From Marinimicrobium sp050113635 (GTDB lineage Bacteria > Pseudomonadota > Gammaproteobacteria > Pseudomonadales > Cellvibrionaceae): 64,000 nucleotides of DNA. The stretch lies in assembly GCF_050113635.1 (NCBI RefSeq), contig NZ_JBNJLT010000006.1:124001-188000 (forward strand). Direction: 5' to 3'. The translations under genes were made by a program, and so were the position numbers. The notes below the pieces were generated by a model, which saw only the letters and a list, made by a program, of their open reading frames with translations, made no database searches and was not told where the DNA came from. Shown one piece after another: positions 60,116 through 64,000 of the stretch; the stretch's first letter is position 1; each line of letters starts with the position of its first letter.

Positions 60116-61668
60116 GCGCCGCCTATATTCTCGCCGGCATTTTGCTGGCGTTGACGCAAGGGCTGGGGATGAGTTTTATCTCCGGGAACATCCGGGAGAT
60201 TGCCGGCCCGATGGGGTTGACCCAACAGGAAGCCACCTGGCTGATCGCCGCTTATGTTTTCCCAAACGCCAGCCTGACTCTGCTGCTGTTCAAGGTGCGG
60301 GCTCAATATGGCTTGAGGCGTTTCGCGGAGATCACCATTGTGGTTTATGTGCTGGTTTGTCTTGCTCACCTGTGGGTGGACGGCTACCAGAGCGCTCTGA
60401 TCATGCGATTTTTTGCCGGCGTTGCCGCTGCGCCGATGACCTCTCTCGGGTTTCTTTATATTCTCGAATCGATTCCACCAGAAAAGAAACTGAACGTCGG
60501 TTTATGCATCGCGCTGACCGCCATGGCATTGGGCCTGCCCCTGTCCGGGCTGATATCTCCAGCGCTGTTGGAGTCCGGCAATCCTCAGGTGTTGTATTTG
60601 ATGGAACTGGGGCTGGCAATGATCGCGCTCGGCCTGGTTTATGCCTTTCCGTTGACGTCGCCGCCACGGCGCAAAGTGATCAGTAAACTGGATGTGCTCA
60701 GTTTTCTGTTTCTGGCAATGGCACTGGGCACTTTTGCCTCGGTACTGACCGTGGGGCGCGGTTATTGGTGGACCACCACCAACTGGCTCGGCATCTGGCT
60801 GATCGCGGGCATCGCGGCGGCGATTATTTTTGCCGTTATCGAATTGCACCGGGAAGAGCCACTGGTCGACGTTCGCTGGATTACGTCCCGGGAAATTCTG
60901 CATTTTATCGGCGCACTCATGGTGTTTCGCATTGTGCTGTCCGAGCAGTCTGGCGGGGCCATCAATTTTATGCGTAACGCCGGGCTGCTGAACGAGCAAA
61001 TCGGTGGGCTGTATCTCGTGATGATCATTGCCACGATAGTCTCCGGCGCACTGTGTGCGGTGATCATGAAACCTGGGCGAGAACCCGCGTTGCACGCGGT
61101 GGCTTTATTAATGATTGCGGTCGGCAGTTACATGGACAGCCAGTCCACCATCCTGACCCGCCCGGAACAAATGTATGTCAGCCAGGCGTTAATCAGTTTT
61201 GCTGGTGGCTTGTTTCTGCCGCCAGCGCTGGCCATCGGATTAAATTCCGCGCTCAAGCGTGGCCCCAACTACATACTGTCATTCATCGTGGTCTTTCTGA
61301 CCACGCAAAAAGTGGGAGGCTACCTGGGCAGCGCGTTGTACAGCACATTTGTCCAGTGGCGGGAACAGTTGCATTCAGCGCGCCTGGCCACCCAATTAAA
61401 CACGACCTCGCCCTTGGTCAGTCAACGTATTGAAGCACTCGGTTATTCGTATCAGGGCGTTGTACAACCCGGTAGTGAGCAATCGACCCTCGGGGCCAAT
61501 CTGCTGGCGCAGCAGGTGCAACAGCAGGCTTATGTGCTGGCGTACAACGATTCCTTTTTGCTCACCGGCGCGCTTTGCGTATTGGCTCTGATCTGGTTAA
61601 GCCTGCACGTACTGTGGCGACATCGACACCAGTGGCTGCCGCATCGGCTGCAAGCGGCGCACGGGTAA
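60112..61668 (+). CDS. MFS transporter, EmrB/DHA2-like
   Basis: 518 residues with about fourteen hydrophobic segments, the DHA2 pattern. The first helix is preceded by a GTG start overlapping the MarR stop. Motifs FISGNIREIAGPMGLTQQEATWLIAAYV (family TM1-2) and FFAGVAAAPMTSLGFLYILE are present. With the HlyD-type protein downstream it would form an EmrAB-type tripartite drug exporter; the outer-membrane channel must be encoded elsewhere. The substrate is unknown. Confidence 0.85.
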   Translation: MSAAYILAGILLALTQGLGMSFISGNIREIAGPMGLTQQEATWLIAAYVFPNASLTLLLFKVRAQYGLRRFAEITIVVYVLVCLAHLWVDGYQSALIMRFFAGVAAAPMTSLGFLYILESIPPEKKLNVGLCIALTAMALGLPLSGLISPALLESGNPQVLYLMELGLAMIALGLVYAFPLTSPPRRKVISKLDVLSFLFLAMALGTFASVLTVGRGYWWTTTNWLGIWLIAGIAAAIIFAVIELHREEPLVDVRWITSREILHFIGALMVFRIVLSEQSGGAINFMRNAGLLNEQIGGLYLVMIIATIVSGALCAVIMKPGREPALHAVALLMIAVGSYMDSQSTILTRPEQMYVSQALISFAGGLFLPPALAIGLNSALKRGPNYILSFIVVFLTTQKVGGYLGSALYSTFVQWREQLHSARLATQLNTTSPLVSQRIEALGYSYQGVVQPGSEQSTLGANLLAQQVQQQAYVLAYNDSFLLTGALCVLALIWLSLHVLWRHRHQWLPHRLQAAHG

Positions 61669-61719
61669 ATTTTCTGCCAATACGGAGAGCCTTTGTTTTA
61701 TGAGGAGCACTATTGTTTT

Positions 61720-62808
61720 ATGACTCAAGTACTACGTTCCATTGCCACTTACATTACATTGCTGATCGGTGCCCTCGGGGTCGCTATCGTTTTATACGCC
61801 TGGGATCTGCCACCGTTCAATGGGTCGGAACAAACAACGGACGATGCCTATGTGCGAGGTCAGGTCATTCTGATTAGCCCACAGTTATCGGGCTATTTGG
61901 TGGACGTGCCGGTACAGGATTATCAACACGTTCGCGAGGGAGACTTAATTGCCAAAGTCGACGACCGAACCTACCGTCAAAAGCTGGCACAGGCCAAAGC
62001 GCAACTGGCCAAGGCGGAAGCGGCGCTGGCCAATTCGGAACAAAGCCGACAGTCCGCCCAGGCTCGTATCGAGTCCGCCCTGGCCGCCGTAGACAGCGCC
62101 AAAGCCAGGCGTGACGAAACAAAAACACAGTACCAGCGCGTGCATGCATTGCGTGACACGAATATGGCCAGTCAAAGCGAAGAGGAAAAAGCCAAAGCCA
62201 ACTCCGATCAAGCCCAGGCGGCGCTTCGACAAGCCGAAGCGGCGGTGCAGGTAGCGCGGCAGGAACTGAATACCATTGTCGTCAGCCGCCGCTCGCTCGA
62301 AGCTTCTGTAGACAGTGCGCAGGCCGACGTTGAGCTGGCGAAAATCGATTGGCAGAACACCCGAATCACAGCGCCACAGGATGGAACATTGGGCGAGGTC
62401 TCTGCACAGATTGGTCAATACGTATCTGCCGGATCACGCCTTGCCTCTATCATTCCCCGACAAACCTGGGTCGTGGCAAACTTCAAGGAAACTCAGTTGC
62501 GTGGAATGGTAGACGGGCAAGCGGTCAATTTCACGGTGGACGCGCTGGGTGATCACCGCTTTGCAGGACACATTGAAAGCTTTGCCCCGGCGACCGGTTC
62601 AGAGTTCTCTGTCATAAAAGCCGATAACGCCACCGGGAACTTTACCAAAGTGGCTCAACGCCTGGCGGTGCGCATTGCCATTGATCCCGATCAGCCAATG
62701 GCCGAACAATTAGTGCCGGGCCTGTCCGTGGTGGTGCACGCGGATACCAATGCGCTTAAAGGGACACGACCGAATGGCACTCGCTCGACGGCAGGCCTCC
62801 TTCGTTAA
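61720..62808 (+). CDS. HlyD/EmrA family membrane-fusion protein
   Basis: About 362 residues: one N-terminal membrane helix (about 8-28), the biotinyl-lipoyl half TTDDAYVRGQVILISPQLSGYL, a long Ala/Gln-rich coiled-coil hairpin (about 90-200) and the second half NTRITAPQDGTLGEVSAQIGQYV. It bridges the MFS pump to an outer-membrane channel. The ATG at 61720 follows GAGGAG; a TTG nine codons earlier is an alternative. The stop overlaps the convergent MFS gene by four bases. Confidence 0.9.
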   Translation: MTQVLRSIATYITLLIGALGVAIVLYAWDLPPFNGSEQTTDDAYVRGQVILISPQLSGYLVDVPVQDYQHVREGDLIAKVDDRTYRQKLAQAKAQLAKAEAALANSEQSRQSAQARIESALAAVDSAKARRDETKTQYQRVHALRDTNMASQSEEEKAKANSDQAQAALRQAEAAVQVARQELNTIVVSRRSLEASVDSAQADVELAKIDWQNTRITAPQDGTLGEVSAQIGQYVSAGSRLASIIPRQTWVVANFKETQLRGMVDGQAVNFTVDALGDHRFAGHIESFAPATGSEFSVIKADNATGNFTKVAQRLAVRIAIDPDQPMAEQLVPGLSVVVHADTNALKGTRPNGTRSTAGLLR

Positions 62809-63992
62809 TCTCGGGGGCAGATAAGACGAGGCGCTCCAGCGCGGAGCGCGGTCCCAAATTGCGCAATCATTACTGCCATTAATAACCAGAGAGGCACCTG
62901 CCAGCTACCGAAGCCATCGTGCAGCGCTCCGAACAACACCGGCCCGACCGCCGCCATCAGGTATCCCACGGATTGGCACATGCCGGATAAACTCGCAGCG
63001 GTGGGTGCATCGGCGCCGCGTATTCCGATCAATGTCAGCGCCACACTAATCATGCTGCCCTGCCCCAGCCCCATGCAGATAGCCCATACATAAGGCCATT
63101 CCGTGGTCGCCAATACGAAGCCTGCCACACCCACCACGGCGGGCACATGCAACAGCGCCATTGCCAGAGCCTTGTTGCGCATCCGAGTGTAAATCAACGG
63201 AGCGAGAAACGTGGCGGGAATACCGAACAGGTTATAGAGCGTCAACAACGTGCCGGACTTTGCCTCACTCATTCCCGCGTCGGCAAATACCTTCGCCAGC
63301 CAGGCGATGCAGGTATAAAACACCATCGACTGGCAGCCGAAAAATACACTCAGCCACCAGGCCTCCGTATTGCGCCATAAAGAAACCGAACGGCGGTCCG
63401 GCACATCGGCCCGGTGCCGAAAACGCAACATGGGCAACCAGAGCAAAAAAGCGGCCGCCGCGAACAGCGCCCACAACCCGACCGGGTATTGCCAATTCCC
63501 TTTCATGGCGTCCCGCAACGGCACGGCGCTGAAGGCCGCCAGTGCGCCGACAGATGACATCGTCAAGGTATACACGCCCGTCATCAACGCAATGCGTGAG
63601 GGAAAACTGCGTCGAACCAGCGAGGGTGTCAGTACATTCATGAGCGCGATGGCAGCGCCCAGTATTACCGTGCCCAGCAGCATCACCGTGTAGTGGTCCA
63701 CCGCCCGGAGTCCCTGCCCCACCGCCACCAAAGCGAGCGCACCCCAAAGCGTTAATTCCAATCCGTGACGACCGGCAATGCGCGGTGCCATAACAGAGAG
63801 CAACCCAAAACACAGAATCGGCACGGTGGTCAGCAGTCCCATTTGCACACTGGACAAGCTCAGGTCACGTCCAATGCTTTCAACCAGCGGCCCCACCACA
63901 ACGAGACTGCCTCGCATGTTCGCGGCCAGCAATAACAGCGCAAGCACAAATCCCACTAACGGCAACCACGGGCGGGAAAAAAGAAACTTCAC
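62805..63992 (-). CDS. CynX/NimT family MFS transporter
   Basis: 395 residues with about twelve helices, CynX-like: LLLAANMRGSLVVVGPLVESIGRDL, LGLTTVPILCFGLLS-type region, ALMNVLTPSLVRRSFPSRIALMTGVY and SGMCQSVGYLMAAVGPVLFGAL. Relatives carry cyanate or 2-nitroimidazole. It begins close to the window edge (63992) with MKFLFSRPW. It converges with the HlyD-type gene with a four-base overlap of the coding ends. Confidence 0.85.
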   Translation of the reverse strand: MKFLFSRPWLPLVGFVLALLLLAANMRGSLVVVGPLVESIGRDLSLSSVQMGLLTTVPILCFGLLSVMAPRIAGRHGLELTLWGALALVAVGQGLRAVDHYTVMLLGTVILGAAIALMNVLTPSLVRRSFPSRIALMTGVYTLTMSSVGALAAFSAVPLRDAMKGNWQYPVGLWALFAAAAFLLWLPMLRFRHRADVPDRRSVSLWRNTEAWWLSVFFGCQSMVFYTCIAWLAKVFADAGMSEAKSGTLLTLYNLFGIPATFLAPLIYTRMRNKALAMALLHVPAVVGVAGFVLATTEWPYVWAICMGLGQGSMISVALTLIGIRGADAPTAASLSGMCQSVGYLMAAVGPVLFGALHDGFGSWQVPLWLLMAVMIAQFGTALRAGAPRLICPRD

Positions 63993-64000
63993 GATAACCT

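Noticed and set aside
1..64000. CRISPR array, rRNA operon, insertion sequence or prophage
   Set aside because: No regularly spaced repeats, rRNA sequence, transposase or phage structural gene was seen in the window.

Overview
The window reads as a chromosomal segment of a moderately GC-rich gammaproteobacterium. The gene orders rpsP-rimM-trmD-rplS, thrS-infC-rpmI-rplT-pheS-pheT-ihfA-merR and ybbP-ybbA with divergent tesA are typical of that class. FabY-type fatty-acid initiation, a periplasmic ATP-dependent DNA ligase, a riboswitch-led B12 salvage operon and large outer-membrane lipoproteins suggest a marine, Cellvibrionales- or Pseudomonadales-like organism. The genus is inference; no species marker was compared.

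Layout. 0-6.8 kb: DUF4404 protein, an inverted-repeat element, MATE exporter, YbbAP transporter, TesA and SodC. 6.8-13.4 kb: recJ, thrC, hom, dsbC and xerD, all leftward. 13.5-15.6 kb: ribosomal operon rpsP-rimM-trmD-rplS. 15.7-24.8 kb: fabY and a divergent AraC-type regulator, a small heat-shock gene with a sigma-32 promoter and a ROSE-like RNA thermometer, a decayed YfcH-type fragment, ligE, a SapC-family gene, btuF, and a LysR/SDR pair.

24.8-36.1 kb is the largest functional block. One leftward operon (btuB-cobO-cobQ-permease-ATPase-cobU-cobT-cobC-cobS-cbiB-cobD) sits behind a sigma-70-like promoter and a clear cobalamin riboswitch. It encodes corrinoid uptake across the outer and inner membranes, adenosylation, amidation to cobyric acid, aminopropanol-phosphate attachment and lower-ligand assembly. 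No corrin-ring genes are present, so salvage or late-stage synthesis is implied. The periplasmic binding protein BtuF lies apart from the operon.

36-49 kb carries envelope genes: a DUF1080 protein, a 1980-residue alpha-2-macroglobulin-like lipoprotein lacking the thioester cysteine, a choice-of-anchor-I lipoprotein, and a pqi locus in which PqiA is split into two genes. 49-51 kb holds a small, less GC-rich two-gene unit (DUF6795-like protein plus class-3 lipase) next to tRNA-Pro(GGG). 51-58.5 kb is the translation/IHF operon, with infC starting at a non-AUG codon. 58.6-64 kb has EVE and FHA proteins and an EmrAB-like drug-export operon under a MarR/SlyA-type regulator with a near-perfect SlyA-box palindrome, ending in a convergent CynX-type MFS gene.

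I did not find a clear new multi-gene defence or mobile system. The best leads are the DUF6795-lipase unit, the thioester-less macroglobulin, the ROSE-like thermometer, the 12-bp triple repeat at the fabY start, and the hemin-type ABC transporter placed under B12 control.
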